Assembly (NCBI RefSeq): GCF_000516985.1
Contig: NW_006917091.1
Location: 820,977-884,976, forward strand
DNA length: 64,000 nt
From: Pestalotiopsis fici W106-1
Taxonomy: Eukaryota > Ascomycota > Sordariomycetes > Amphisphaeriales > Sporocadaceae
Reading direction: 5' to 3'
The translations under genes and the position numbers were made by a program. Shown in pieces: positions 11,778-25,700 of this stretch. The number at the start of each line of letters is the position of its first letter. Position 1 is the first letter of the stretch. The notes beneath the pieces were generated by a model. The model did not search any database. It was not told the DNA's origin and worked only from the letters and a program-made list of their open reading frames with translations.

Positions 11778-14700
11778 GACTTTGAAGAAAATCTTACTTT
11801 ATTTATCTGGAAACACCTAGGCTATATTGGGAGGGTCCGAGGCACCAATATTTCCCGACTATAGCTTTAGGTCAATTTGATATGTACAACATGAGCAACC
11901 ACCTGGAAGTCCGGCGGATGTTTCTTTTAACCACTATCACCATGATCCACTTCTCATCTCGACCTCAAGAGTGTTCTGCCCCAAATAATGAATTGGATCC
12001 GATGCAAGTGGCCGGCGCTGGTGGCTGCTGCTGGGAGATGGAGTCTTCCAGCCCAATCTTCAATCGAATCCAAGCCGCGCCCAAGCGCCTCTTGAGAATG
12101 CAAGTGTTCAAAGATTATCTGTCAACATTTCCAACCCACAGTGTGTACCTACGGAGCACCTCGACCAAGGACACATACCATTTTCATTGCAGCTGCCAGA
12201 AGACCCCTGTAAGCCATTTGAACGCATTATGGCGGCATGGCTTACTTCTTAATAACCGCCATCTGGTCACCGCTACTGGTCCTAAAAAAAAAAAAAAATG
12301 GTGCTGGCTGGTCATCCATCTGCAGCTTCAAAAGAGAAGCTTTAACCAGGACAGCAGAGAGCTCTCCATCCTCAACCTCTAGTAGTTGCATCCGCCTGTG
12401 CTTGGCGGCATACGCAATGCCCGAGCAACATACCATGCTCAACGGGAACTTTCTCCAGGTAACACAGCAGCTCAACTTCTGGTCACCCGATAATCACTTT
12501 CCCAGCTCTACCTTGCAACTTGCAAATCGTGATGCTATCGAGAGAAATAGATCATCTCGATATACCCTGTCTATGACGACTAACCTGGGTTTACCCCATA
12601 CTACCTACGTACCTAGTGTATGTTACATACTCCGTCCCTACCTACCGTATCTATCAAGAGTTTATCACCGAAAACCCACTGATCGGACACTCCTCCCTCG
12701 GCTCGTACGGTACCGCACTGTAGGTATGCATCCATGGCCCCCCATCCACCTATCACAAGACGGCAATAGTAGCACGTTGAACAAAACTGCACGGCTTCTG
12801 TGTTATTTCCACGGTTACGCTCCATGCTGTACACAACCCGAAGAATTGGTAGTGCTGCTCGGGAGCGTAGTACGTAACTCTCCGTGTCAGAGAAGACAAG
12901 ATAATTCTTGGCGATGGTGCCTTTTGGTTTCCTCACAACTCAGTCTTAGCGGACAGTATCGTATCGACTGTTTTCTTGCTGGGGACAAATTTGCTGTTTT
13001 TCAGCCTCCGAGGCACGAGTACCAACTACACACCACGTGCGTGGGGATCAATATGGAGATTGCGGGTCAACGATCAATATCAAACTCTCATTATTAGCGG
13101 TTTATCCTGTCAGCGGCCCCATGTCGAGCCAAATGGTGCCAACAAGAAGACAAGCGCCCTGACGTCTAGCATCGAATGCTCTCTCGTATTCCGCTTCGGG
13201 TTCCATTTCACATGGGGTACAGTTCAGCATTGCCTTCCCATTGCGACTCCGGAAGTCGCAGACTTTCCAAGTTTTCCTACGCTCATTCTTGCAAAATCCA
13301 GATTCGAAATGGCCACTTCTACTTGCGCGAAGCACTAAAGCCCCACCATCCAGAACTTTCTTCCCTGGCACGTTTTGCCTACTATGTCAAGGCAGGCTAT
13401 GCATGAAGCAAATCATTTCAGCAATCAATAGCCAGAAAACCCAGGTCCTCCGAGCAACCATCCATTTATTCATCCATCCATCCATCCCCACGACTCAGGG
13501 GGCCGGCTGCTCTGCCAACAAGACGCCGACAGGCCAAGGTTAGAAATGCATACGATGGATGATTAAATCTGACCCAACATCAGCCCAAACGCGGCCGTTC
13601 GCTACCCCAATCGCCTTAGCCGCAGCCCTGAAGGTGCAGCCGAGCCGCCGTCGGAGATCTGATCTGACGTGGGACCAATCATCCCAGTCAGAGGCATTGC
13701 TACAATGAGCGAATCTCGACTCAACTCTGTCCAATTTGGGCCAGGAATGAACAAAAAAAGGTCTTTTTATTGATCTTATTGCTCACCCAGAGGTCATTGA
13801 GGCGAAGCGCCGGGAGCAAATTTGCGATTTACAAGGGTTCGTAGCCAATATTGACGACGCCCAACAAGAATGCAGACTGCACACGTCATGCATCGTCGAT
13901 GTTGTCAACCTGCGACTGACTTCTGAACGATCTTCAGCATTTAGTGTGCAAGTTGGGTACTGTATGACTGGATTATCGTCGTTATCTGGTGGCCCGAGTT
14001 CGCATACACTAATAATCGTATGTATCGTCGTAAGAAGACTGGGCACACACGGATCTGCGCCCCCATAGCATGAAAGGTTGGTACACAGTACCTATATGCA
14101 ATCGAGAACCAGCAAAGCGGGCCTGGTAAACATACTCTCTTTCCAACACTGCAGGCCGATTTGCCTCAAAGTGCATTGCTGAGCATGCTCAGTTGAGGGC
14201 AGCACCATACAAATAAATGTCTCTTTTAGGGTTTGGAACGCATCCTTTATGCGTCCGTCACGACCGTCGAAAACCAAGTCCATGGTCTACGGCACGGCCT
14301 GCATGGAATAGGGGCAATTAGCTCATTGGGCGGGCTGCCTTGGACATTTTCTTTGAAGACTGTGGCCAGCTCAACCCACAATCGTCGACCATACATAGTA
14401 TTAAAAAAGCAGAAGCACTTAAACAAGTTGCCCCTGACGGCAAACCTGTGTATTCCTTATATATCACCAGCCGCGCGGGTTCAAACTGTCACCCTGCAGC
14501 TGGCTAATGTAAGTACAGATTACCTCCAGAGGTAATGTTCTAACCTAATCCTCTCTATTTTAGATCACACTTCAAATGGCTCTTTACCAAGACGCCAACC
14601 TCATGTGTACATATATGAGTTACCATTTAGCTGGTATTTACATCTCATATAAGCGAGCTTTCCGCCTGGCAGTCGAATTGCCGAGCCGGCAATTGCATTT

Positions 14701-17101
14701 ATTACCAATTTGCTTCGTAACCCATCGCAAGCAACCATGTGAGCTGTCCCAGAATACTGCAGGCTGATGTGACTACACCGTCAACTACTAGAGCCTTGTC
14801 GTGCTCTCCGTACCCGGCGATTACTTTTCAAAAAAGTATTGTTCAGAGATCTAGGCAACATGATTCAATTCAATCAGTGGGCCAATGAAGTCAATAATGA
14901 AGTCAATGATGGCATGACCGACCCCAGCACGGAACAACTATATATTTAGCTGAATGAATATAAAGCCAAGGATTGCTGTAGTGTACACCATCATATGCAC
15001 CCCTCGGTGGATTGATATTAACGCTTCCACGCATTCACAATACCCGGACCCGGGAAAGGCGCGCGTGGGTTGCGGGGGATTGACGAAAGCTTCTTGTTCG
15101 GCCAACCAATGCCTTGCGTTTCCGGCCGGGCTTCTAGACAAAGCTTACAGAATGTTAAGGTCAAGCTATATTTGGTGGTTGCCACACGTGTAGGCAGGCA
15201 GGCAAGCCCGGAAAGTCGGTGGATTATATCAGCAGAGTTTGTTCATGCTGTAATGGATCTTGCATGGTCATGGTTTCTATTCATGTCTCTTTTGTTGAAA
15301 ACGCAATGAACGAATTTTTCATTTTCATCCAGTGCTTACATTATAGAGTTTCCGACATGGCCTCCCCTCTTGTGTCACTAATCTATCCTATGCCGATTCT
15401 AGACCAAGCCGTGTCTGCCATGATACAGAGTTCTGTCAAGCCACGGGCGCCGGGTGACTAGCGCTCATTCCCCCTTCATGACGAAACCTCCCCCCCGGGC
15501 TGTCTGCTGTTTTCCCGCTTGACGATGTACTCAGATAAGCTACACGGCTCTCGAACCTAATGTTAATACGCCACGCTCGGCATCTCAGTAGCAGGTAAGT
15601 TAGATGTGCATGATGTGTATGCAAAGTGGCCCGGGTCCGCTGTTGTATGCAAGAGGTCATGTACAGAATAGTATTTGCGTGATTGGGTCCCCCAGAACTT
15701 CCGCCTCACCCTCCACTTACTATTATTACCACTACTCCTATTACCTCGCATTTCAAGTTGAGAAAAGTTTGCATACATGTGAACGAATTCTCACGCGCAC
15801 TGCGCCTCGAGCATCTGGGGCTTCTCAAGTGGCGGCGCACATACAATGGGGTATGACAGGTACATGGACCATGCAAGTAAAACGCGTCCATTAATCTGCG
15901 GGAAACAAAACATTCGTCTCATTGGCATTTTGTCAGAGGACGAGCTCCCCAAGCAGCAGACAAGGCAAGAGACTCATCAAGTGTCACTGGTGTGTAGCAC
16001 ACAGTAATAAGAAGGGTCTCTCCCCCGATTAAGGCGACTCCATCAAACACGACGACCCTGAAGATCCTTGGCATTGAAAATGACTAAGGAAAAAAAAAAA
16101 AGAGTGAGCGGCAAAAAAGACCGGGCCTTTGCTTGTGGAAACCTCCACTCTCAACTTCACGAGACGCTTTCGCCGTAATAATGGATACAATAAAAAGTAG
16201 TACACAGTAGATTTCGAGATCTAATGGTGAGCTGGGACCAGCTCGTCTTCACCAAACCTTGACAATTTTTATTTTTATTTTTACCATGTCTTATTTGGTA
16301 CAAAATAATAACAACGGCAGCCTTGCATGAATCTAGCGTGCTGACGAACGAGTACCTGGAGGGAACGAATAGGAGGAGAATAAAAGAACACGACCATGAT
16401 GACTCCGTTTCTCGTCTCTTGATTTCCTTGCATCTTTCATCGTCTCCTCTCTTCTCTCTCTCTCTCACTCTCTCTTCTCTGTCTTTTCTTTCCTCCGCTT
16501 TGACATTGCTTTTGAAATCGCTGCAACAGCGGACCTTAGAAAGACCTTGCAGATCCTGGGGGCTCGGGTTGTTTGAGTACAGCGAAGATCTGCTAAAAAG
16601 TGGCCTGCGGTTGAACCCCCTCGGTACCCGCACACACGGTACCAGGTTCAGGTTGTTTTGGAACCTTTGGCCCCAAATGGGTAATAGGCAATCTGCTAGC
16701 TTAGCTTTGCAACCTTCAAAACTCGATAGCTTAGATACAAGCTAGCTAGGTATGAAAACGTGTAGCAGCAGCTCAAGGAAATGTCAAAACTATCATGATA
16801 AAGAAGTCACCCCACGCTTTCCATTGAACCACGACGCCAATCGTGCAAGTCTACTGGTACTGTCACATGCTTCAGAAGCTCACCAGGCTACCATCAGCTA
16901 CCTCTGGCAGACGCAATTGTCTACCTCCTTGCTTCGACGGAAAGAATTTTACCCCCAAGTCCAGCTCTAATCTAGCTGAGGGTACGTCATTTCCAGGGCT
17001 GAGTTCATAGACTGGAAACAGACAGTGACTCAGTTGGCAGCAGTTCGGTGAAAGGGCAACGGAAAGCTTCATCTGCTTTACTTTGTTGTCTCGAACCAGC
17101 C
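11778..17101. other. 5.3-kb gene-free stretch
   Basis: No coding gene, tRNA or second transposon could be supported. Base composition is normal, so RIP has not spread noticeably from the element. Frames of 166 codons (11882-12382) and 286 codons (12237-13097) on the plus strand overlap each other, run across a poly-A tract at about 12284-12298 and lack any domain. The right-hand kilobase, with CT-rich tracts near 16430-16500, is probably the promoter and leader of the transporter gene at 17102. Confidence 0.5.
13459..13493. repeat. CCAT tetranucleotide microsatellite
   Basis: Imperfect CATC/CCAT repeats (several copies of ATCC) in the gene-free stretch. Confidence 0.7.
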
Positions 17102-18982
17102 ATGTCTTCTCAAGAGTCTTCGTCGTACCTGTCCCGGTCTCCAGGGAGAAGCGGCCTGCACCGCAAAGGCTATCTCGTTCTGCAAGACGAGGCACCGCCC
17201 GCCTTTTCACCGCGCGGCCAGGGCACGCTCGCCCACCTGATCCGGAACCGGTCCCACAGCTCGCTGCAGGGCTACGGGACGACGACCTGGCGCAATACCG
17301 GTGGTCTCGATGCTGCGGACCTGGAGGCGCACCACCCGGGCGGGCATCACGAGGCTTCTCTCCACCACCACCACCTCCATGGCGCCGGCGCCGCAGGCAG
17401 CGTGAGCGGTGGCGAAGATGATGCCACGTCGCGCCGGTCTCTGTATGAGGAGCGCCGGCTCTCGGCCGTGCTCATGAGCCGTCCCGTCCGCAGTATGCGT
17501 CTGATTGGCAACTCGAACCCGCGGTACCGCTGGGAGCGCTACTGGGTGCCCGAGGAGCAGCTGGCCTCGATGCGCAAGCCCATACGCGCCTACTATGAGC
17601 GCACCAACTATCTTATCCAGCAGTACCTGTACATTGACCGGCTGCTGGACAGCAGTCTGCCTCATGATCTGCTCAACGAGTACAATGACATGCCCGCCAG
17701 CCACTTTCGCGGCGTCGAGATCCCGGATACCATCCGCGAGGAGCCTGGTAGTGCCAACAGGAGCGCCGTGGGAAGTTTGATAGAGGGGAGCGGATTATTA
17801 AAAACAAGTGGGACTGGCTCGCCTTCCAACGAGGAGAACGGGAACGGACAGTCCGGCGAGGAGGCAGGGAAGAGCGTCAAGAAGGTCAAGCGTACGCCAA
17901 GAGACATCTACCGGCCCACCGAGACGACGCCCTTGTTTAGCAACCACGATGAAGAGGACGGCGAGGTATGGGATGGCGAGGGCGCAAAGCCCGAGATCCC
18001 GTGGCTCGAAGATGACGATGATCTCGACAGCAGCAGCAACATTGTCACTGTAGCCATTTACGTGAACTTTGCCGCTAATTTTATTCTCTTGGCTGGAAAG
18101 ATTGCTGTAATCATTTCAGTGTCTTCCATGTCGGTGCTGGCCAGTTTGGTAGATGCCGTACTGGACTTTTTGTCTACCGTCATTGTCTGGCTGACTACGT
18201 GGTTGGTCAGCCGCCAGGACCAGTACAAATATCCCGTCGGTCGGAGGAGACTGGAGCCATTGGGTATTCTGGTGTTTTCGGTCATCATGATCACCTCTTT
18301 CTGTCAAGTCGCGTTACAGTCGATCCAACGACTAGCATCTCCAGAGCATGAACTCGTCGAGCTCGGGATTCCTGCTATCGGCATCATGGCGGGCACCGTC
18401 CTTATCAAGGGTCTGTGCTGGCTCTGGTGCCGTCTCGTCAAGAACTCGAATGTCCAAGCTCTGGCTGCGGATGCGTGGACTGATGTCATCTTCAACATTG
18501 GATCCATCTTTTTCCCGATAGGTATGTATTTTTCTGGTCTACTGGTTGCATCACAAGACGCTTGCTAAAATATGATGTTTGTAGTTGGCTTCTATGCCAA
18601 GATCTGGTGGCTCGATGCGCTCGGTGGCCTGCTTCTGTCCTGTGTCGTCATTTACAACTGGTCCGAGACGTCTCTGGAGCACATCAAGAACCTGTCGGGC
18701 TTCTCAGCCACTGCAGACCAGCGTAACGTGCTGCTGTACCTGACGATGCGCTTTGCCAAAACCATTCGCCAGATCCAGGGCCTGCAGGCTTATCACGCCG
18801 GTGACAAGCTCAACGTCGAGGTCGACATTGTACTCGATGCCAGCACCCCGCTGCGCGACAGCCACGACCTGGCAGAGAGTCTGCAGTACGTCCTCGAGAG
18901 TGTCCCCGCTGTGGACAGGGCGTTTGTGCACACGGATTATGCTACCTATAATCTGCCGACGCACATGTCGCAACAGAGCTAA
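17102..18982 (+). CDS. Cation diffusion facilitator (probable Mn-type CDF transporter)
   Basis: Two exons, 17102-18521 and 18585-18982, with a 63-nt intron (donor GTATGT, acceptor TTTGTAG); 605 aa. I prefer the start at 17102 (MSSQESSS) over an in-frame ATG at 17048. The first 310 residues are hydrophilic and include a His-rich segment (about residues 77-94) and an RYRWERYW block usual in fungal CDFs. Membrane segments begin near residue 314. TM2 carries D-A-V-L-D (Asp351, Asp355) and TM5 D-A-W-T-D (Asp457, Asp461); the DxxxD pair is the metal site of the Mn-CDF branch, whereas Zn transporters use HxxxD. The last 130 residues form the cytosolic CDF dimerisation domain. It should export or sequester Mn2+ (or Fe2+) by proton antiport at the vacuole or secretory membranes. 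Family assignment is firm; metal and membrane are inferred. Confidence 0.93.
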
Positions 18983-19756
18983 GAGGGTGGTGACGGGCAT
19001 GTTCAGATAATGCCAATTTGTCCGGTTTCATTCTCTCTTGCGTTCGTGCTTCGCCACTCATCTCTCGATAAGCGTTTGTAGGATTTTAATGTAACAGTGC
19101 TCGTAAAACTCATTTTGCAGGAGATCGGGAAGCGTTAATAAGTTTCGTAATAATAGCAGTGACACCAATGGCTATCGTGTGTTTCAAACTTGCTGGTCTT
19201 TCTGCTGGTGATGTGTACAGATAGGGAAGGATCATGTCTCGGTCACGTTCGATGCCGATAGAACTCAAGACAAGACATTGCTCGATCGAATAATGTCTTG
19301 ATCATTATAACCAAATCACACCTCACTGATACGTAACGAGCAATTTCGGCTCTGGTCTGGTCTCAAAACGGTTTCCGAATCACACTGCTGGCGAGGCGGT
19401 GATATTCAATCGAAGAATTTCTCCATTATAACGAGTGGCTTAAAGCCATGGCTACTATGCAACGTTATGGATATTTCACGGAACTAGTTTGTATAAATTC
19501 ATCAAGAGAGGATAACAAACAACAATCCGAGGCACATAGTGAGCACCGCATATTGATAAAAACTATCATTATTATAAAACAGTGCAGATTTACGCCGGTT
19601 TATATATCAAAATAACAATAATTGTACACAAAGTAGCAGGGTATATGTAGTGGCCAGCCCATGAAAAGTAAATACATGAACAAGGAGCACAGCTCCCTGC
19701 GTTCTCTCCAAACCATCCCCGGCTCTCCTGCCATTACTCGCGTCCACGACCTTTGC
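18983..19756. other. Convergent intergenic region
   Basis: Lies between the 3' ends of the transporter (plus) and the giant repeat protein (minus). It should hold both terminators. No RNA gene or open frame with support was seen. Confidence 0.5.
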
Positions 19757-22700
19757 CTAGTTAGCTTCGTCGGGATATGTCCCACAATTGGGATCGTAAT
19801 CGATGTACAGAGAGTACTCAGATGCCTGGTCATAGGCCAATTGCATTGCTTGGGCAGTATTGGGATCTTCAGACTGCCTCTTGTTGGACTGTAGCTCTCT
19901 CCTCCTCATCCTCCTCCTGCTAGCCTCAGCGGGCGCGAGTGAGAACTGATTGTAGTCTGGAAACTCGTTGTTATCAAACTGCACCCGACAGGTAAACGCC
20001 GAGCCGGGCGCCGCGCCCGCCACGCGGCACTCGACCTGCTGGTACATGTCGCTGTAGTTGTCCAGCTGGTCCGGGCCCGCAAAGATGATATTGGCCGGGT
20101 TGGGCTGGCTCCCGGCGGCGTCGGTGCGCGGGACGGACAGGAAGGCGTAGATCCAGGCGTCCGACGCCTGGGCGCTGGCGGCCGTGCCCGTGGTGCCCAC
20201 CAGCGGGCTGTACACGGGGCTGCCGTTGGCGTTGCCGTTGCGCTCAAAGTAGAGCGTGGGCAACTGGGCGTTTTGCGGGCTGCGGAAGTTGAGCACGTCG
20301 CCGGGGCCGAAGCCGCTGCTGATCCAGTCCAGGTGGTCTGGGCCGGCAATCTTGATGCAAAAGTTGCGTGGGTACGTGTCGGGTTCTTCGGTCGCTGTTG
20401 GTTCTGCAGTGGTGCTTGTTGATGACGTCGTAAGATCAGTCGTGGTGGTAGGGGCATCTGAAGTGGTTACAGAGCTTGTTGGGGATTCCACTTCTGTTGA
20501 TGAGGAGCTGGTTGTTGACGATACGTCTGCGTCAGAGGTACTCGTGGAACTTGTCGTCTGGATGTCCGAGGACGATACTTCTGCCGATGAAGATGTGGTG
20601 GTCTCTGTACCAGTAGTCGTGGTGAGTTCTGGATCCGAGGTCGCAAGAGAGCTTGTGCTGTCAGCCGTAGAGGTGTCACTGGTTGTACTCGTTACGAGCG
20701 TGCTCAATTCTGTTGTGGTCGCACTGATTTCTGCTGAAGATGTCTCAGAAGTAGACAATTCGGATGAAGATGAGGTTGTAGGTTCCAAAGTACTGGACAG
20801 GCTTGTTGATGGAGTTGTTGAAGACAGGGAATCGACTGAAGAAACGTCCGTTTCTGTTGACGTGGCTGTGATACTCGATGACGTTGATATAGTGTCTGAA
20901 GTTGTTGTATCTGTTGGCGTGGTCTCGGTCAATGCTGATGTTACTTCTGTTGAACTTGTCTCCGCGCTTGTTCCCGTTGAAGTTGGCGAAGTGACCTCTG
21001 GACCAGTAGCCGTATCGACTGACGATGTGATTGAAGTCGATGATGTTGCCGTATCTGTTGCAGCCACGTCTGTTGATGATGCTACGTCTGTCGATGATGC
21101 TACGTCTGTCGATGATGCTACGTCTGTTGATGATGCTACGTCTGTTGAAGTGACTTCTGCTGAAGTTGTATCTGTTGAAGCAACCTCCGTCGATGATGTT
21201 GTATCCGTTGGAGCCACTTCTGTTGACGACGGCGTGATTTCTGTAGAAGTTGCTTCTGTTGATGTTATTTCTGTTGAAGTGATGTCTGTTGATGATGTTA
21301 TATCGGTTGAAGTGACTTCTGCTGATGTTGTATCCGTTGAAGTAACCTCTGCTGATGCTGTATCTATTGATGTGACTCCTGTTGATGACGTTGTGTCTGT
21401 TGATGTCACTTCTGTTGTTGATGCTACATCCGTTGTTGATGCTACATCCGTTGTTGATGCTACATCCGTTGTTGGCGTGACCTCTGTTGATGATAATGTA
21501 TCTGTTGAACTCAATTCCGTCGATGTTGTGTCTGTTGGAGTGACTTCTGCTGATGATGTATCTGTTGATGAAGCCGTATCAGTTGATGGCGCTGTATCTG
21601 TGGACGACGCTGTGTCTGCGGGCGATGCCGTATCTGTTGATGATGCTGTATCTGTTGGAGTGATTTCTGCTGATGAGGCCGTATCTGTTGATGATGCTCC
21701 ATCAGTTGACGATGCTACATCTGTTGTTGATGCTATATCAGTTGACGATACCGTATCTGTTGATAAAGCTGTATCTGTTGGCGATGCCATATCCGTTGAC
21801 GATGCTGCATCTGTTGGAGTGACTTCCGCTGATGATGTATCTGTTAATGGAGCCGTATCAGTTGATGACGCTGTGTCTGTTGATGATGCTGTATCCGTTG
21901 GAGTGACTTCTGCTGATGCCGTATCTGTTGACGATGCTATATCTGTTAACGAAGCTGAAGCTGTATCTGTCGCTGAAGCTGTATCTGTCGCTGAAGCTGT
22001 ATCTGTCGCTGAAGCTGTATCTGTCGCTGAACCTGTATCTGTCGCTGATGCTGTATCCGTTGAAGTTACTTCGGCTGATATTGTGTCTGTGGAAGATGGT
22101 ACAGCCTCCGTTGAAGTGACATCTGTTGAGGAGGGTACGGCCTCTGTTGATGTTGCATCCGCTGAAGTCACTTGTGTTGAAGTGAGTTCTGTTGACGTCG
22201 TATCTGCTGGCGTTGTGTCTGTTGATATTATGTCTGTTGAAGTCGCATCTGTTGATACTGGACCTGTTGAAGATGGTACAGCATCCGTTGAAGTGACATC
22301 TGTTGATGATGATGAAGCTTCTGTTGACGTATCAACAACGCTCGAAGATATAGGTACAGTGGTATCCGTAGGTGTAGTTGTATCCGTAGGTGTAGTTGTA
22401 TCTGTAGACGCCGTTGTATCTGTAGATGCCGTTGTGTCTGTCGATGATGCTGTATCTGTAGGAGCAGTTGTATCTGTAGGAGCAGTTGTATCTGTCGATG
22501 ATGCTGTATCCGTGGGAACAGTTGTATCTGTCGATGACGCTGTATCTGTAGATGCAGTTGTATCCGTAGGAGCAGTCGTATCCGTAGGAGCAGTGGTATC
22601 CGTAGGTGCAGTTGTGTCTGTAGGTATCGTTGTATCTGTTACTGCTGTTGTGTCTGTCGATGACGCTGTATCTGTAGATGCAGTTGTATCCGTAGGAGCG

Positions 22701-25700
22701 GTGGTATCCGTAGGTGTAGTTGTATCTGTAGACGCCGTTGTATCTGTAGATGCCGTTGTGTCTGTCGATGATGCTGTATCTGTAGGAGCAGCTGTATCTG
22801 TAGGAGCAGTTGTATCTGTAGATGCAGTTGTATCCGTAGGAGCAGTCGTATCCGTAGGAGCAGTCGTGTCTGTTGCTGTCATCGATGAGGTGTCCACTGA
22901 GGTAGTGCTTATTGTACTTTGGTCCGTTGTTGTTTCTGGCGCTGCTTCTGTGCTAGACGGCAAGGTGGCAGTGGATGAAATATCAGAAGACAAAACAGGT
23001 GACTCGGTCGAAATGGTAGAGCTTGTCGTAGGGCTAATCAAGGACGATGACTCCTCCGTAGAACTTGTTCCAGGTGTTGGCGAGATATTGTCTGTGCTTA
23101 TTTCCGAACTTGACGAGTCTGTCGGCGTTGCGGTTGTTGCCTCGTCCGACGAAGAACTTGTAGACGTCAGCTCTGGTGCTAGCGAGCTGTCCTGGGATGC
23201 ATTCGACGTAGTTTGAAGCGTTTCCGAGGACGACAAATCACTTGAGAATGATTGCGTCTCGGAGGTACTAGATTCAGTCGTAGTAGGCGAACTCAGAGCC
23301 GTTGAGTCAGTTGTGGGGGATGTTGTATCGATATCACTTGATGCAGAAACGGTTGGCTCTGTTGAAGATGTGCTTGGTGGCAAAGTCTCGGAAGAGGACA
23401 CTTCGGCTGAGAAGGAGCTGCTGCTCGATATCGATGCCGTCTCAGTGGCATCCACTGTGGTAGTAGCTGACTCCGTGGCAGGATTGCTGCCTTGGGAGCT
23501 TGTTGATATATCAGTAGAAGATGAACTGGTGGATAAATCTACAGGAAGATCGCTTTGAGAAATGCTTGTTGGCACGTCGGTAGATGAACTGCTGATAGCT
23601 GTGTCTGTCGAAACTTCTTCAGACGAAGTGCTAGAACCAACTACTGATGTTACATCTGTTTCAGTGCTAGTCGGAGAAGACGAGATGGTCGAGCTTGAAT
23701 CAGATGGTGTATTTTCAGTTGAGCTGCTAGTTGAGGTCAGTGACTCCGTAGTTGAGCTACTATCGGTGTTCGAGGCAGTCGTGTCAGTCGGGAGAGAACT
23801 GCTGCTGACAATTGCATCACTCGACGTTAAGGGAGATTCTGAAGTAAATTCTGAAGCCGTAGTAGATGACAAAGATTCAGATGATGTTCCACTGTTGCTA
23901 CTGGTGACGGCTTCCAAACTCGTATTATCTGTCGCCTCGGTTGTGGAACTTGTAGTTGAGCCGAAACCAGGGTCAAAAGTCTGGGTATTGCCTGGTGTCG
24001 ACGTTGTGATTGTCGGTGCCGAGGCGCTCGTGTCTGTCGTTGAACTACTGAAAAAAGTCTCACTTGGAGTGCTCACGCTCGAATCACTACTGGATACGAT
24101 GGCTGTGCTAGAGGTAGAAGTGAGCGGCGCATTCGTATCAGAGGATGTAGTTACATCGCTGTTGGAGGTTGTCGAAGAAGGTAAAAACGAATCAGTTGAA
24201 GAAGCACTTTCGAGGACTGTTGAGGAATCTCCCGTCGTGACGACAGCTGTACTTGTAGGGGTACTACTGGCCAAGTCCGGAGGACCGAGGCTCATCGTGA
24301 ACGGTACAGAAGATGTCGATGTTAGCAGGCTTGAAGAAGTGATCGAAGAGCTAGGTTCCGTGCTCGTTGTTGAGGCTGTAGATTGGGTGCTCTCAAAGGT
24401 GGCCCCGATATCTGTAGACTGATTTGATGCTGTCAGACTTTGAGAACTACTTGTGCTGTCTGTGGTGGCAACAACGTTGGTTGTTGTGGTATCTGTTGAG
24501 GACTCGGACTGAGTTCCGGTTGCAGAAGTCAAGGCAGATGAACTCGTTGGTTCTGTGCCGTCATCGGGGACAATTACGCCATTTTGACATTGGCGAGCTT
24601 GAAGACTTGTCAGTCGTGTGTGACTCGACTTATATCATGCTATACTTACCTTTGTAGACAAGGATTTCTACAGGCGAGCAATCTGTAGGCCAATTCTCAG
24701 AAGAAGAGAATGTGGCATAAACGCGGCCGTCTGCAGTCTGGCAAAAGCCTGCCTCTTCCTGGAAGAATGACTCGTTCCTCCAGTGTAGAAGAGAGTCAAG
24801 CACAAAAAAGGTTGTCGTGATGGACCCCAAGGAAGAGGGCAAAAGTTCAATGTAGGGCAAGGTGGGATTCGTGCCGATAACCTGCCCGTCGCTGGACAAC
24901 TGTCCGTCGGTAATGTTGAAGGGTGTGCCGACGCTGCAATCGTCTGTCGTGCTGGGGGCGCCGATGAATCCACCGTCCGAGTCGTCAGTTTGTCTTTTCT
25001 TCTGATTGGATGAAGGAACATTCGGGACCACCGTCAAGAGAACAGGAGCAACCTCTATTGTTGACGAAACACTGGCACTAACTGTTGTTGGGATATCTGA
25101 TGTTAACGTTAATGTTAATGACGATGATATGCCTACAGAGGTGATAGATATTGTACTCTGAGTATCAATTTCCTGGGAGCTTGTGGTCGTTGATGGTACA
25201 ACCGTAGGAGAAGTGATAATCAGTCCAGAATCCGTAGAACCGGTGCTAGCGGTCGTCGTAGTATCTGATGATGGTAACATGCTCGAGGAGTTGTCTGAAG
25301 TAGCACTCTGATTATCATTTTCCTGAGAACTTGCAGTCGTTGAGGGCTCAGCCGTAGAAGAAGTGAGAATCAACCCAGAATCCGTGGAACCAGCGCTAGC
25401 GGTGGTTGGAATTTCCGATGATGGTAATATGTCTGAGGAGCTGTTGGAAATGGTGCTCTGATCATCATTTTCCTGGGAGCTTGTAGCTGTTAATGACACA
25501 ATTGTAGAAGAAGTGAGAATCGTTCCAGCATCTGTGGCACTGGCGCTAACTGTTATAGGAGTACTTGATGGCAACAGCAATGATGATGATGATAATATGG
25601 CTGAAAGGTCGTTGGAACCGGTACTCTGACTGTTATTTTCCTGTGAGCTTGTAGTCGCTGATGGTACCACCGTAGAAGTGAAAGCATCTGTGATACTGGC

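Noticed and set aside
11882..13097. Overlapping 166- and 286-codon plus-strand frames
   Set aside because: They overlap in different frames, cross a poly-A tract and show no motif or splice logic.
15540..15600. Possible tRNA on the minus strand (GGTTCGAGAG)
   Set aside because: No A box, acceptor stem or anticodon arm could be formed around the T-loop-like sequence.
20900..22880. Short direct repeats resembling a CRISPR array
   Set aside because: The units are contiguous without unique spacers, code in frame, and the genome is eukaryotic.
20256..23216. 986-codon plus-strand open frame opposite the giant repeat protein
   Set aside because: It is the antisense of the 18-bp repeats: their codons lack complementary stops, so the shadow stays open. 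Its own translation is monotonous (VSVDAVVSVG) with no signal peptide or domain.
23562..24422. 286-codon plus-strand frame
   Set aside because: Same cause: antisense to Ser/Thr-rich coding sequence of the giant protein.
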